From: Acidobacteriota bacterium
GTDB lineage: Bacteria; Acidobacteriota; Blastocatellia; Pyrinomonadales; Pyrinomonadaceae
Direction: 5' to 3'
Length of the DNA: 64,000 nucleotides
Assembly (NCBI GenBank): GCA_023389035.1
Contig: JAEWFC010000038.1
Span: 248,001 to 312,000, forward strand
The notes below the pieces were generated by a model. The model saw only the letters and a program-made list of their open reading frames with translations, was not told the origin of the DNA and made no database searches. Positions 33,501 through 40,106 of this stretch are shown here, one piece after another (within the stretch, counting starts at the first letter, position 1; each line of letters begins with the position of its first letter). Made by a program: the position numbers and the translations under genes.

Positions 33501-34166
33501 GGTTCCGGATCGGTATTCGATACGATCCCTGCGACCATCGATACATCACTAAACAGGATGACTACGACTGGAGGAATCACCGACTTTTCAGACTGGACGC
33601 TCCTTTCACCGCTCGCGCCGACAGCCGCAACAGTTTCAGTGAGCGGCAGAGTAATGGATCAATTCGGCGGTGTACCGCGAGCACTTCTGACTATCACCGA
33701 CATGACCGGAACAGCGCGTTCGACACTATCGAACCAGTTCGGTAATTATCACTTTGATGGAGTGATGAGCGGGCAGACGTATGTGATATCGGTTTGGCAC
33801 AGGTCGTATGAATTCCCGGATCCAACGCAGACCGTGACGGTCAATGACGCGATCACTGATCTGAACTTTATTGCAGCGGATCCGAGGGCAAAGGGCGGCA
33901 AGGGCGTTATCGCGGGTCGTGTACACGACGAGAATGGCGTCGGGATCGAAGGCGTTTCGATCGAGATCTCCGGCGGCGACCTGGTTGAACCCGTGGCAGT
34001 GATCACCGGTAAGAACGGCGAATATGAGATCGACGACGTCAAGATCGGCGGTACATATATCATGACCGCAAGCTGTGGGGATCTTGTATTCCAGATCCCG
34101 TCTCAAGTTGTCACGCTAGAGAATGACTCCGCACGCGTCGACTTCATTGCGAGCCGAATGCCGTAG
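27561..34166 (+). CDS. Giant multi-domain surface protein (delta-60, CSLREA, DUF11, FnIII, carboxypeptidase-like)
   Basis: A 2201-residue exported protein. The ATG at 27561 follows AGGAG, and the signal peptide ends near LQTLGQ. In order: about fifteen delta-60 repeats to roughly residue 860 (QPDGKIIALG... SLDTSFGGG); a CSLREA domain (CRDANGNCTLRAAIDESNA); a right-handed beta-helix of short repeats (GNFVGTDPTGTAAEGNSIG); a DUF11 domain (DLSVSIVDAPDPVIEGKNLT); a nidogen-like region; a fibronectin III domain (TGLTGSNVTKVSATLDWTDN); a region with DGNWFTASTWNLNRIPTAGD; and two carboxypeptidase-regulatory domains at the end. No catalytic residues are apparent; adhesion or matrix building is likely. 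It lies 63 bases after the smaller delta-60 gene and shares its repeat type. There is no obvious sorting tail, so how it is held to the cell is unclear. Confidence 0.88.
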   Translation: MPSNAFRIIGKLTCWMLLVLTFALQTLGQHTSVAPAGAIPNDLVDQTFGFGTGRVIYPMDDTVRADSIVRSTAVQPDGKIVLVAEWTTFPIWRCALIRLDAAGNLDPTFGTNGRVATDIPNRTCEPRDVIIQPDGKIVVAGTSQGGSLQDLLLLRYNHDGSLDTTFGGGNGMVLTDVGGSGVANLANAVALQTDGKIIAAGRAQTDAAVVRYHIDGSLDTSFDTDGIRTLSFGPDTDDASGVGVTLDGKIVIAGNSGVLTFNGKFAAARLLANGSLDTSFGDNGVAITSFLSSSRVNDMKLQPDGKIVAVGVTYTATEMDMAAVRFNADGSLDTSFNGDGKVTTSLSTLNDGPSDEAHSVLLQTDGKIVLAGISRVNSFPSSVVVNAAVRYNPNGSLDDTFGRGGISIGHPGNGLAAALQGNRIILAGSIPIGTTNRNMISTMRFRSNGSVDTAFSSGIVRTAIGTSNEEANAVALQSDGNIVAAGFSFSAATNNDFALARYHPRGVLDTSFDSDGMVTTAIGSGDDTARDVVIQPDGKIIALGYSLVSAANYDLALVRYNADGSLDTGFGGGDGIVITPIGAGNDFGSAVLLQPDGKIIAFGDSVIGSSPDFFVARYHHDGTLDTSFGGGNGFVITPLATIDRATSAVLQPDGKIIGAGRAGDGSTDDFLIVRYNANGSLDTTFDGDGILTTALNGFDFISTVILQPDSKIIAVGSSAAPAGLNAVAVVRYNSDGTLDLGFGTDGKVITDVNPSGNDSASGVDLMPDGDIVIAGLIEDFFSQRDFLILRYEADGTLDASYGSSGIVQTAASSQLGSSDDFARDVIVQPDGKIVAAGFAVVDGSRDFAIVRYGHSPVPAAITFVVNSPLDTIDAAQGDGLCRDANGNCTLRAAIDESNAMPGTVATINFEIPAAGVQTITLSSTLLASETVIIDGYTQPGATPNSLDVGNNANLLIDINGNGGSSSLIQCLDLALFSVVRGLAVRNCDVNSSAVGIYIRGSGVVEGNFVGTDPTGTAAEGNSIGVSCTYCRVGGSTPASRNLVSGNSVTGISASGSIQGNYAGTDRSGMLPLGNAIGIVARGTAAVEGNLVAFNTGVGVQTIDGSTIRGNSVFSNGGLGLDVGTAGVTPNDNCDANATQNFPMIGSANSSGGTTNITGILTGKANTTYTLEFFSNTEGDPSGHGEGRTSIGTADVTTTGTCNALIDVDLPVALSAGELVTATAMSATGSTSEFSNHFPVEGPPTPFADLSVSIVDAPDPVIEGKNLTYTITISNAGPRTATAFTVTDTLDFNVSFVSASPGCSLLGNQVTCSITDLASGSSTSVDIVVATTVYDVFYTVDNSVTLSYSQDFNPANNSATASTYVVTGVPNTVNYAFVTSTDGTLTDMSSGTTTLIGGDLNDVTAMGNIGFSFCFMGAEAPNCRDTFSLNDNGLIRFDGGSVGAGEPYQPIGQFAAHLTAFATNQRTHATGKVHYKTTGNAPDRVLTIEWLNMQSDPGIGGTPDLTYQVRLYETTGVIEYIYGHMQLSSAAAGDPNSNDPQIGFSVGSFFGQIGTVTAEQDGSPAPTYNGLTDTPVNNLYTAGTIGALSSGGEGTRRVFRFIPPVPGTPTGLTGSNVTKVSATLDWTDNSNNENGFMILRSTDGVTFNLDRNLQKNVSSTNISNLEPGTNYMFRVHAVTEGGLSSPAEVTVSTLPPEEFVSVTDGNWFTASTWNLNRIPTAGDNVTIADGTTVTVAGFGEAVNLTVGQSASGVLQFSPTQSGAVIVKNAVIMPNASVASAVSGSQSHTVYVRGNLINNGILSGDTATVYFYSGDQPHTFSGSSPMPLRNLFLASGQDVLLETNASITGQLFLGTGILRVAETRTLTLRPTSTVGGGGVQSYVIGELAQEFAAAGARLFPVGTATGYSPVTANITQLNTVPSTLKVKAIDGAHPNAPNPAAALGRYWALSETGDLTATLAFNYLQTDVPAVSEGTLELKRYSGSGSVFDTIPATIDTSLNRMTTTGGITDFSDWTLLSPLAPTAATVSVSGRVMDQFGGVPRALLTITDMTGTARSTLSNQFGNYHFDGVMSGQTYVISVWHRSYEFPDPTQTVTVNDAITDLNFIAADPRAKGGKGVIAGRVHDENGVGIEGVSIEISGGDLVEPVAVITGKNGEYEIDDVKIGGTYIMTASCGDLVFQIPSQVVTLENDSARVDFIASRMP

Positions 34167-34198
34167 ATCGAATGCGATCTTATAACTGAGCACTCTGA

Positions 34199-34237
34199 AC
34201 CGTGTCGGTCGTTGTAACAACGGAGACACGGTTTTTT
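34199..34237 (+). terminator. Terminator after the giant surface protein
   Basis: ACCGTGTC (34199-34206) pairs with GACACGGT (34225-34232), followed by TTTTTT. An inner CGTTGTAACAACG stem strengthens it. Confidence 0.9.
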
Positions 34238-34275
34238 GGTGCCTCGTCAGCCTACATGTTTGTAGTATTAGTCCA

Positions 34276-36195
34276 TTAAGCTTCGGCTCCGAGAGCTTCC
34301 CACTCGTCGTAAAGCGTCTTGATCTGGGCTTCAGTTTCCCTGTGCTTCTCGGTCAGTGACGTGAGCTTTGTGTAGTCGCCGGCAATCTTTGGATCGGACA
34401 TTTCCGCCGCAAGGCGTGCCGCATCTGCTTCGAGGCCCGCGATCTCGCTTTCGATCTTACCTATCCGTTTTTCGATGCGTTCGCGTTGGTTCTTGCTGAG
34501 GTTTGAGGTGGGCTTGTCTGACTTTGGCGTTGTGATCTCTTCGGCTGATTCTATTGTGCGATCGGTCGGTGAGGCCGCGGAACCATTGAGCGCGGCACGG
34601 CGTTTCTCGACCTTCCAGTCGTGATACTCGGTATAGTTCCCGTTGAAGTTATCGACGGTGCCGTCCTCGTCGAACGACAGGATCTGGGTGGCGATCTTGT
34701 CGAGGAAGAATCGATCGTGGCTGACGGTTATGATCGTTCCGTCGTATTCGGCGAGAGCGTCTTCGAGTGCTTCGCGGGCCGGAATGTCGAGATGGTTCGT
34801 AGGCTCGTCGAGTATCAGGACGTTCTTGCGAGAGTAGATCAGTTTGGCAAGAGCGAGCCTTCCCTTTTCGCCGCCGGAAAGCGTGCTGACCCGTTTGAAG
34901 ACATCCTCGCCCATGAACAGGAATCTTGCGAGGAACGAACGCAGCTCACCGTTATCGGCCATCGGCGCGACGCGGCGGAGTTCCTGGATGACTTCGTTGT
35001 TCGGATGAAGCTCGTCGAGATTCTGTGCGTAGTAGCCGAAATTTGTTTTCGCGCCCCAGCGTATCTCTCCGTCTAGCTCGCGAAGCTCGCCGAGAAGAGT
35101 TTTCAGCAACGTTGTCTTGCCCGTACCGTTTGCGCCGATGATCCCGAGCACTTCGCCGCGGAGCAGCGAGAAGTTAATGTTTTTCGCAAGTACCTTTTCG
35201 CCGTAGCCGACAGCGATGTCCTCGGCCGTGAGGACGTTGTTGCCGGTGCGTTCGACCTTTTTAAGGCCGAAGCTGCCGCCGTGTTTTTCAGCCGCAACGG
35301 CCTCGACACGGTCCATCCGCTCAAGCATATTGCGTCGCGATTTGGCCTGCTTGGTCTTTTGGCCTTCGAGATTGCGGCGAATGAATTCCTGCGTCTTATT
35401 GATCATCGACTGCTGATTCTCGTACTCCCGCTGCTGCTGTTCGCGGCGGAGTTCGCGTTCGATGATGAACTTTGAGTAGTTCCCTTTGTAGTTCACGGCC
35501 TTGCCGTTCTCGATCTCGATGATCCGTGTCGTAGTGCGGTCGAGGAAATAGCGATCGTGGCTGATGACGACGTACGAGCGGTCGTATTCCTTCAGAAACT
35601 CTTCGAGCCATTCGACGGCGTTGACGTCAAGGTGGTTCGTCGGCTCATCGAGTAGCAGAACGTCTGCTCCGGAAAGCAGAAGCCTGGCCATTCCGAGCCG
35701 GTTCTTTTGACCGCCGGAAAGAATGCCGGTATCGAGCGACCATTGCTCGCGAGAAAAGCCGAGCCCGAGCAGGATCGCCTCGGCACGCGCCGCGTAAGTA
35801 AAGCCGTCCGCCTGCTCGTATCTGATCTGCAGATCGGCGTAACGGTTCAGAATGTCTTCCGAATGGTCAGTCTCCATCTGCTTTTCAAGCTGCCGCATTT
35901 CCGCTTCGATGTCGTGTATCTCTCTAAATGCGGCTAATGCGGCGGTGTGAACGGTTTCGCCAGCAGCAAAGTCTACATGCTGATCAAGCAGGCCCAGTTT
36001 CAAACCGTTGATCGAGACATAGTCGCCCGTATCGGCAGTTTCGGAGCCGGTGATGATGCGGAAGACGGTCGTCTTGCCGGCGCCATTGCGTCCGACGAGC
36101 CCGATCTTTTCATCGGGGTTGACCTGGAACGACACACCGCGGAGCACCTCGGTTCCGCCGTATGACTTTCGAATGTCCGATAACCTGAAAAGCAT
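34276..36195 (-). CDS. ABC-F family ATPase
   Basis: A 639-residue soluble protein with two ABC ATPase domains and no membrane part. Such proteins act on the ribosome as translation factors or antibiotic-protection proteins. Walker A motifs are GRNGAGKTT and GANGTGKTT; signature motifs are LSGGQKNRLG and LSGGEKGRLA; both Walker B boxes read LLLDEPTNHLD or LILDEPTNHLD. The inter-domain linker has the Arg/Gln-rich helices expected of ABC-F, and a C-terminal coiled coil (about 560-635, RERIEKRIGKIESEIAGLEA) matches the Uup/YdiF-type ending. The exact subfamily is not assigned. Confidence 0.92.
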   Translation of the reverse strand: MLFRLSDIRKSYGGTEVLRGVSFQVNPDEKIGLVGRNGAGKTTVFRIITGSETADTGDYVSINGLKLGLLDQHVDFAAGETVHTAALAAFREIHDIEAEMRQLEKQMETDHSEDILNRYADLQIRYEQADGFTYAARAEAILLGLGFSREQWSLDTGILSGGQKNRLGMARLLLSGADVLLLDEPTNHLDVNAVEWLEEFLKEYDRSYVVISHDRYFLDRTTTRIIEIENGKAVNYKGNYSKFIIERELRREQQQREYENQQSMINKTQEFIRRNLEGQKTKQAKSRRNMLERMDRVEAVAAEKHGGSFGLKKVERTGNNVLTAEDIAVGYGEKVLAKNINFSLLRGEVLGIIGANGTGKTTLLKTLLGELRELDGEIRWGAKTNFGYYAQNLDELHPNNEVIQELRRVAPMADNGELRSFLARFLFMGEDVFKRVSTLSGGEKGRLALAKLIYSRKNVLILDEPTNHLDIPAREALEDALAEYDGTIITVSHDRFFLDKIATQILSFDEDGTVDNFNGNYTEYHDWKVEKRRAALNGSAASPTDRTIESAEEITTPKSDKPTSNLSKNQRERIEKRIGKIESEIAGLEADAARLAAEMSDPKIAGDYTKLTSLTEKHRETEAQIKTLYDEWEALGAEA

Positions 36196-36199
36196 AATG

Positions 36200-36241
36200 C
36201 AAAGAAACCACAGACCGGCATACCTCGCCCGACTGTGGTTT
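36200..36241 (-). terminator. Terminator after the SurA-like gene
   Basis: On the minus strand AAACCACAG (from 36241 back) pairs with CTGTGGTTT and is followed by CTTTGC. It lies between the SurA-like gene and the ABC-F gene. Confidence 0.65.
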
Positions 36242-36262
36242 CAGATAACTGAACGCCGCTAC

Positions 36263-37534
36263 CTACCGATTCGCCGCACTATTGGCCGCCGAATTGGTGT
36301 TCGCCGCCGGCCGGCTTGCCGGTGCCGAGTTGGTATTCGTGTTCGTGACGGAGACGTTGGTGTTTGAATCTGTCGCCGGAGCCGTGTTGGTATTCGCGAG
36401 TGCAGGGCTTGCAGCTCCTGCCGGACGCGCACCGCTTAGCTCGTTCGGATTCTCGACCACCTTCTTGGCAAGGAAGTTCTCGATGCGTGCCTCGTTCATC
36501 GCTACCGCCTGATACGATGCTGCGAGCAGCTGTTTGCGGCTGTTCACAAGCAATTCGTTGATCTGCGGACGAACCTCAGGGCTTTCGAGCGTGAGATTCT
36601 CTTCCTTCTCGATACGTTCCTGCAGCTTAAAGATATACGCCTTGCCGTTGATCGGAACGACGTTGGTGATGCTTCCGACGCGGAACTCGGGATTCATGAA
36701 ACCCTGTGCGAGCTGCGGATAGCTTTGGCGAAGCTCGTCTTCGCTGAGGAATCCGATATCGCCGCGCTGCAGCTTCGACGGGTCTTCGCTGAACTCGGCT
36801 GCGAGGCCGCCAAAATCTGAACCGGGCTGCTGCAACCGTGAAAGGATCTCCTTGATGCGAAGTTCGGCCTCGGCGTCATTCGTTGTCGTATCACCCTGGC
36901 CCGTGTTCGCCGGATCTACCACGATCGCTGCAAGCCGAACGCCGCGGCGACGCTTGAATATGTCGGGATTCGCATTGAAGAAGCTTTCGATCTCGCTGTC
37001 TTTGGGCGTTTCGACTCGGCCGGTGACCTTGTCGGTAAGCTTCTGGATCGCGAGCCCTTTGCGGATGTTCTCGCGAAATGCTGCCTCAGAGAAACCGGCC
37101 TCGGTCATCTGGCGGTTGAATTCTTCGGCAGACATGCGGCTTTCCGTCTTGCGTTTGTTCACCTCAGCATTGACCTCGTCATCGGTCGGCACTGTTCCTT
37201 CCTTTTCAGCCTTTTGGAACATCACTTCCTGTTCGATAAGGCTCTGCAGGACCTGCAGACGAGCACCGGCGAGTTCGAGAGCCGATAGGCGGCTTTCCTG
37301 ACCCTGAGCCTGTTGTTTAACAGCACGTTCGACCTCTTCCATTTTGATGGCCTTGCCGTTTACGGTAGCGGCGGTCGAATTCGGATCGACCGGGCCGGTC
37401 GTGTTGATCGGAGCCTCGCCGCTGCAGGCACCCGCGAATGAGACGGCCGAGATCAGAGCGGCGGTCAGAAAAAGCTTGTTGCGTATAATTTGCACTTTGG
37501 AAACTACTCCTTCGAGTGGATCGATTTTTATCAT
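36263..37534 (-). CDS. SurA-like lipoprotein with parvulin-type PPIase domain
   Basis: A 423-residue envelope chaperone or peptidyl-prolyl isomerase. The N-terminus has a lipoprotein signal (LTAALISAVSFAGACSG, lipid Cys near residue 37). A SurA-type chaperone region follows (about 50-200), then a parvulin domain (about 205-325) with GDIGFLSEDELRQSYPQL and FRVGSITNVVPINGKAYIFKL. The last about 50 residues are an Asn/Thr/Ala/Pro tail (ATDSNTNVSVTNTNTNSAPA), a low-complexity feature also found in SecF here. It is divergent from rpmB. It probably helps fold exported outer-membrane proteins. Confidence 0.85.
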   Translation of the reverse strand: MIKIDPLEGVVSKVQIIRNKLFLTAALISAVSFAGACSGEAPINTTGPVDPNSTAATVNGKAIKMEEVERAVKQQAQGQESRLSALELAGARLQVLQSLIEQEVMFQKAEKEGTVPTDDEVNAEVNKRKTESRMSAEEFNRQMTEAGFSEAAFRENIRKGLAIQKLTDKVTGRVETPKDSEIESFFNANPDIFKRRRGVRLAAIVVDPANTGQGDTTTNDAEAELRIKEILSRLQQPGSDFGGLAAEFSEDPSKLQRGDIGFLSEDELRQSYPQLAQGFMNPEFRVGSITNVVPINGKAYIFKLQERIEKEENLTLESPEVRPQINELLVNSRKQLLAASYQAVAMNEARIENFLAKKVVENPNELSGARPAGAASPALANTNTAPATDSNTNVSVTNTNTNSAPASRPAANTNSAANSAANR

Positions 37535-37537
37535 TAC

Positions 37538-37566
37538 TTGACTATACCTACAGAACTTGCTATAAA
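37538..37566 (+). promoter_or_regulatory. Promoter of rpmB
   Basis: TTGACT at 37538-37543 and TATAAA at 37561-37566 are 17 bases apart, close to the consensus, and lead into an AGGAGG ribosome site before ATG 37617. Confidence 0.7.
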
Positions 37567-37616
37567 ACTTGTTTTTGAGTTTTAACTAACTCACCTCATA
37601 CAGGAGGCTTAATACT

Positions 37617-37811
37617 ATGGCTCAACGATGCGACGTATGCGGTAAAGGACCGCAGTTTGGAAACAATGTCTCACACGCGAATAATAAGACGCGACGCCGG
37701 TTCAATCCGAATCTGCAGCCCGTCCGCGTTCAGCTGCCCGCAGGCGGCAACGGCCGGATGAAGGTCTGCACCCGCTGCATCAAGTCCGGAAAGATTATCA
37801 AAGCGGCGTAA
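37617..37811 (+). CDS. rpmB: 50S ribosomal protein L28
   Basis: A 64-residue protein of the large ribosomal subunit. MAQRCDVCGKGPQFGNNVSH is the classic start, and the second half has RFNPNLQPVRV and KVCTRCIKSGKI. Both CxxC pairs are kept, so it is the zinc-binding form of L28. It has a strong AGGAGG site and its own promoter. Confidence 0.97.
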   Translation: MAQRCDVCGKGPQFGNNVSHANNKTRRRFNPNLQPVRVQLPAGGNGRMKVCTRCIKSGKIIKAA

Positions 37812-37890
37812 TTCCTTTTGAGTTACGCCCGTGGGTTTAGGTTGCCAAACGCCGATCATTCGGGGTTTGGCATTTTCTGTGTCTATTGTT

Positions 37891-38271
37891 TCAAGCGACA
37901 GCTATGCAGTCGATCTCCACCCTTGCGTCGCGAGGCAAACGAGCTGCCTGAACCGTGGCACGAGCAGGCTTACTGGCATCGAAATAACGTCCGTAGACCT
38001 CATTCATCGCCGCGAAATCATTCATATCAGCGAGGAAGACGGTCGTCTTGACCACATTTTCAAGGCTGGTGCCTGCAGCTTCGAGCACAGCGCTGAGATT
38101 CTTTATCACCTGCTCGGTCTGCTCTCTAACATCCTGCGAAACGAATGCGCCGGTAGCGATGTCGATCGGTATCTGACCGGAACAAAATACCATTCCGCCA
38201 GCCTTAATTGCCTGCGAATACGGGCCGATCGCACCGGGAGCGTTATCTGTTGATATCGTTTCAATAGCCAT
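37891..38271 (-). CDS. ridA: RidA family enamine/imine deaminase
   Basis: A 126-residue trimeric enzyme that hydrolyses reactive enamines and imines released by PLP enzymes such as threonine dehydratase. The family is clear from NAPGAIGPYSQAIKAGGMVF, the IPIDIATGAF strand, the ATVQAARLPRDARVEIDCIA end with the key Arg, and the spacing between them. ATG 38271 (MAIETIST) is chosen; a frame from 38295 would add eight residues. The substrate-producing enzyme could be the dehydratase at 7537, but that is inference. It converges with rpmB. Confidence 0.93.
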   Translation of the reverse strand: MAIETISTDNAPGAIGPYSQAIKAGGMVFCSGQIPIDIATGAFVSQDVREQTEQVIKNLSAVLEAAGTSLENVVKTTVFLADMNDFAAMNEVYGRYFDASKPARATVQAARLPRDARVEIDCIAVA

Positions 38272-38337
38272 ACTGTCGCCGTCGGGAATACCCAAGCAAA
38301 AGGCGAATTTTATCAGAATTTACCGTGAACACAAAGC

Positions 38338-38367
38338 GACGGCGGCAGATTAACATCCGCCGCCGTC
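38338..38367 (-). terminator. Terminator of the first S8 protease gene
   Basis: GACGGCGGC (38338-38346) and GCCGCCGTC (38359-38367) form a perfect stem; on the minus strand it is followed by GCTTTGTG. Outer bases CACAAA/TTTGTG extend the pairing. Confidence 0.7.
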
Positions 38368-38394
38368 AAGTGTTTGTGTAGTCAGATCGGCCGT

Positions 38395-39903
38395 CTAATA
38401 GTTCACTGTCACGCTGTTGGAACACGTGGTAGTGCCGGCGTTGCAGACCTGGTAGGTACGCGAACCGCCGCCCTTCCCGATAGTGTCGGTGTACGTAGAA
38501 CCACTCACCGTCGCTATCGTGGAACCGCCGCTTTTCACGTTGACACTGCCGCTATGTCCGCTCCACGAAAGGTTCGCAGAATTTACGCCCCGGACCTTCG
38601 TCATCGAGACCGCAAGCGAGATCGACGATGGTGTCGGGCTCGGGGTTGGTGATGCGGTCGGGCTCGGTGTCGGAGTAGGCGTTGGCGTCGGTGAAGTTCC
38701 GCCGCCGATAAAGCCTGTGTAAAGCAGGACATTCGGCGAACCGGTGCCCGGGCTGGTGACCTTTCCGGTGGTGCCGTTGTTCACTAACGCATTCCGAACA
38801 GTCGATGGGCTGGCGTTCGGGCTGCCCTGCAGATATAGAGCAGCCGCACCGGCAACATGCGGCGACGCCATCGAAGTTCCGCTGATCGTGCTGGTCGACG
38901 TGTTGGTCGAGTACCATGCGGATGTGATGGAGCTGCCCGGAGCGAAAATATCGAGACATGTACCATAATTCGAATAGGAAGCTCGTGAATCGCTGCTAGT
39001 GGTGGCTCCGACGGTGACGGCCGAGCCTACACGTGCAGGCGAATAATTACATGCATTGGCGCCGCTGTTCCCAGCTGCGACGACGAACGTCACTCCCGCT
39101 GAGATGGCTGATTGGACGGCGGAATCAAGCGTGCTCGAAGCACCGCCGCCGAGCGACATGTTCGCGACGGAGGCTCCGCTAGCATTGGCAGTGACCCAAT
39201 CTACTCCGGCGATAACGCCGCTTGTCGTACCGGAACCCTGGCAATTCAGAACGCGAACGGCCACGAGCGTGACGTTCTTTGCGACGCCGTAGTTCGAGCC
39301 GCCGACCGTTCCGGCTACGTGCGTTCCGTGCCCGTCACAGTCTTCGGTGCCGCGGCCATCGTTGATCGCCGTGTAGCCCGACTGAACGCGACCGCCGAAG
39401 TCGTTATGGGTCGATCGAATGCCCGTATCGAGAATGTAAGCCTTTACGCCTGTCCCGTCGGCGTTATACGTGTATGTTTGATCGAGCGGCAGATTACGCT
39501 GGTCGATACGATCGAGGCCCCAAGTCGGGTTGTTCTGGACGGCACTCTTGTACATCTCGCCATCTTGCTCCACGTACTTTACACGCGGATCGTGGGATAG
39601 CGCCTCGGCCTGCTTCTCATTCATCTCTGTCGAGAATCCGCTTACGGCATGCTTAAACACGCGGTCAACGTTCCCGCCGTAGGTCGAGGCTAGGTCCGAT
39701 GCGACGGCATCAGCCATCGAATTCTCGCCCCGCATGCCGACGGTGCTGTCATCAAGCACGACGATATAACGGCCGGGTATAGGGCGTTCCGTCTTTTGAA
39801 ACTTTTCGATCTTTTCCTGAAGTTCGGCTTTTTGGGTGGGAATGATCGCGAGGATCATTGCCGCGAGTGCCGCTCCAAGTAACACTGCGATGGTTCTTTT
39901 CAT
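38395..39903 (-). CDS. Secreted subtilisin-like (S8) serine protease with Pro/Thr linker
   Basis: A 502-residue exported protease of the proteinase K-like S8 group. It has a signal peptide, an I9-type propeptide (RYIVVLDDSTVGM ... VSGFSTEM ... VKYVEQDGE), and a catalytic domain with AYILDTGIRSTH (Asp159), DCDGHGTHVAGTVGG (His192) and GTSMASPHVAG (Ser344). A (Pro-Thr/Ser) linker of about 20 residues follows, then a small FnIII-like C-terminal domain. The propeptide is removed on activation. The second S8 gene lies about 200 bases upstream in the same orientation and is clearly a paralogue with a different C-terminal module. Confidence 0.93.
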   Translation of the reverse strand: MKRTIAVLLGAALAAMILAIIPTQKAELQEKIEKFQKTERPIPGRYIVVLDDSTVGMRGENSMADAVASDLASTYGGNVDRVFKHAVSGFSTEMNEKQAEALSHDPRVKYVEQDGEMYKSAVQNNPTWGLDRIDQRNLPLDQTYTYNADGTGVKAYILDTGIRSTHNDFGGRVQSGYTAINDGRGTEDCDGHGTHVAGTVGGSNYGVAKNVTLVAVRVLNCQGSGTTSGVIAGVDWVTANASGASVANMSLGGGASSTLDSAVQSAISAGVTFVVAAGNSGANACNYSPARVGSAVTVGATTSSDSRASYSNYGTCLDIFAPGSSITSAWYSTNTSTSTISGTSMASPHVAGAAALYLQGSPNASPSTVRNALVNNGTTGKVTSPGTGSPNVLLYTGFIGGGTSPTPTPTPTPSPTASPTPSPTPSSISLAVSMTKVRGVNSANLSWSGHSGSVNVKSGGSTIATVSGSTYTDTIGKGGGSRTYQVCNAGTTTCSNSVTVNY

Positions 39904-40061
39904 TCTTTGTGTATTCTCCCCGTTATGGTATTTCTTCGTGATCGCCGGTTATCCGATATAAGAAGACGAAAAAATAATCTCGGTCAGAAGAAATTCTGGG
40001 GCATCGCCAAGGTTCTAGTATTGTATGACCATCCGAATGTCATAGCTAACAAGTTTGTTGA

Positions 40062-40092
40062 TTGCCGCCCGAATAATGTCTTCGGGCGGCAA
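40062..40092 (-). terminator. Terminator between the two S8 protease genes
   Basis: TTGCCGCCCGAA (40062-40073) pairs perfectly over 12 bases with TTCGGGCGGCAA (40081-40092). It follows the stop of the upstream protease gene. Confidence 0.8.
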
Positions 40093-40106
40093 ACCACACT
40101 AACGTA

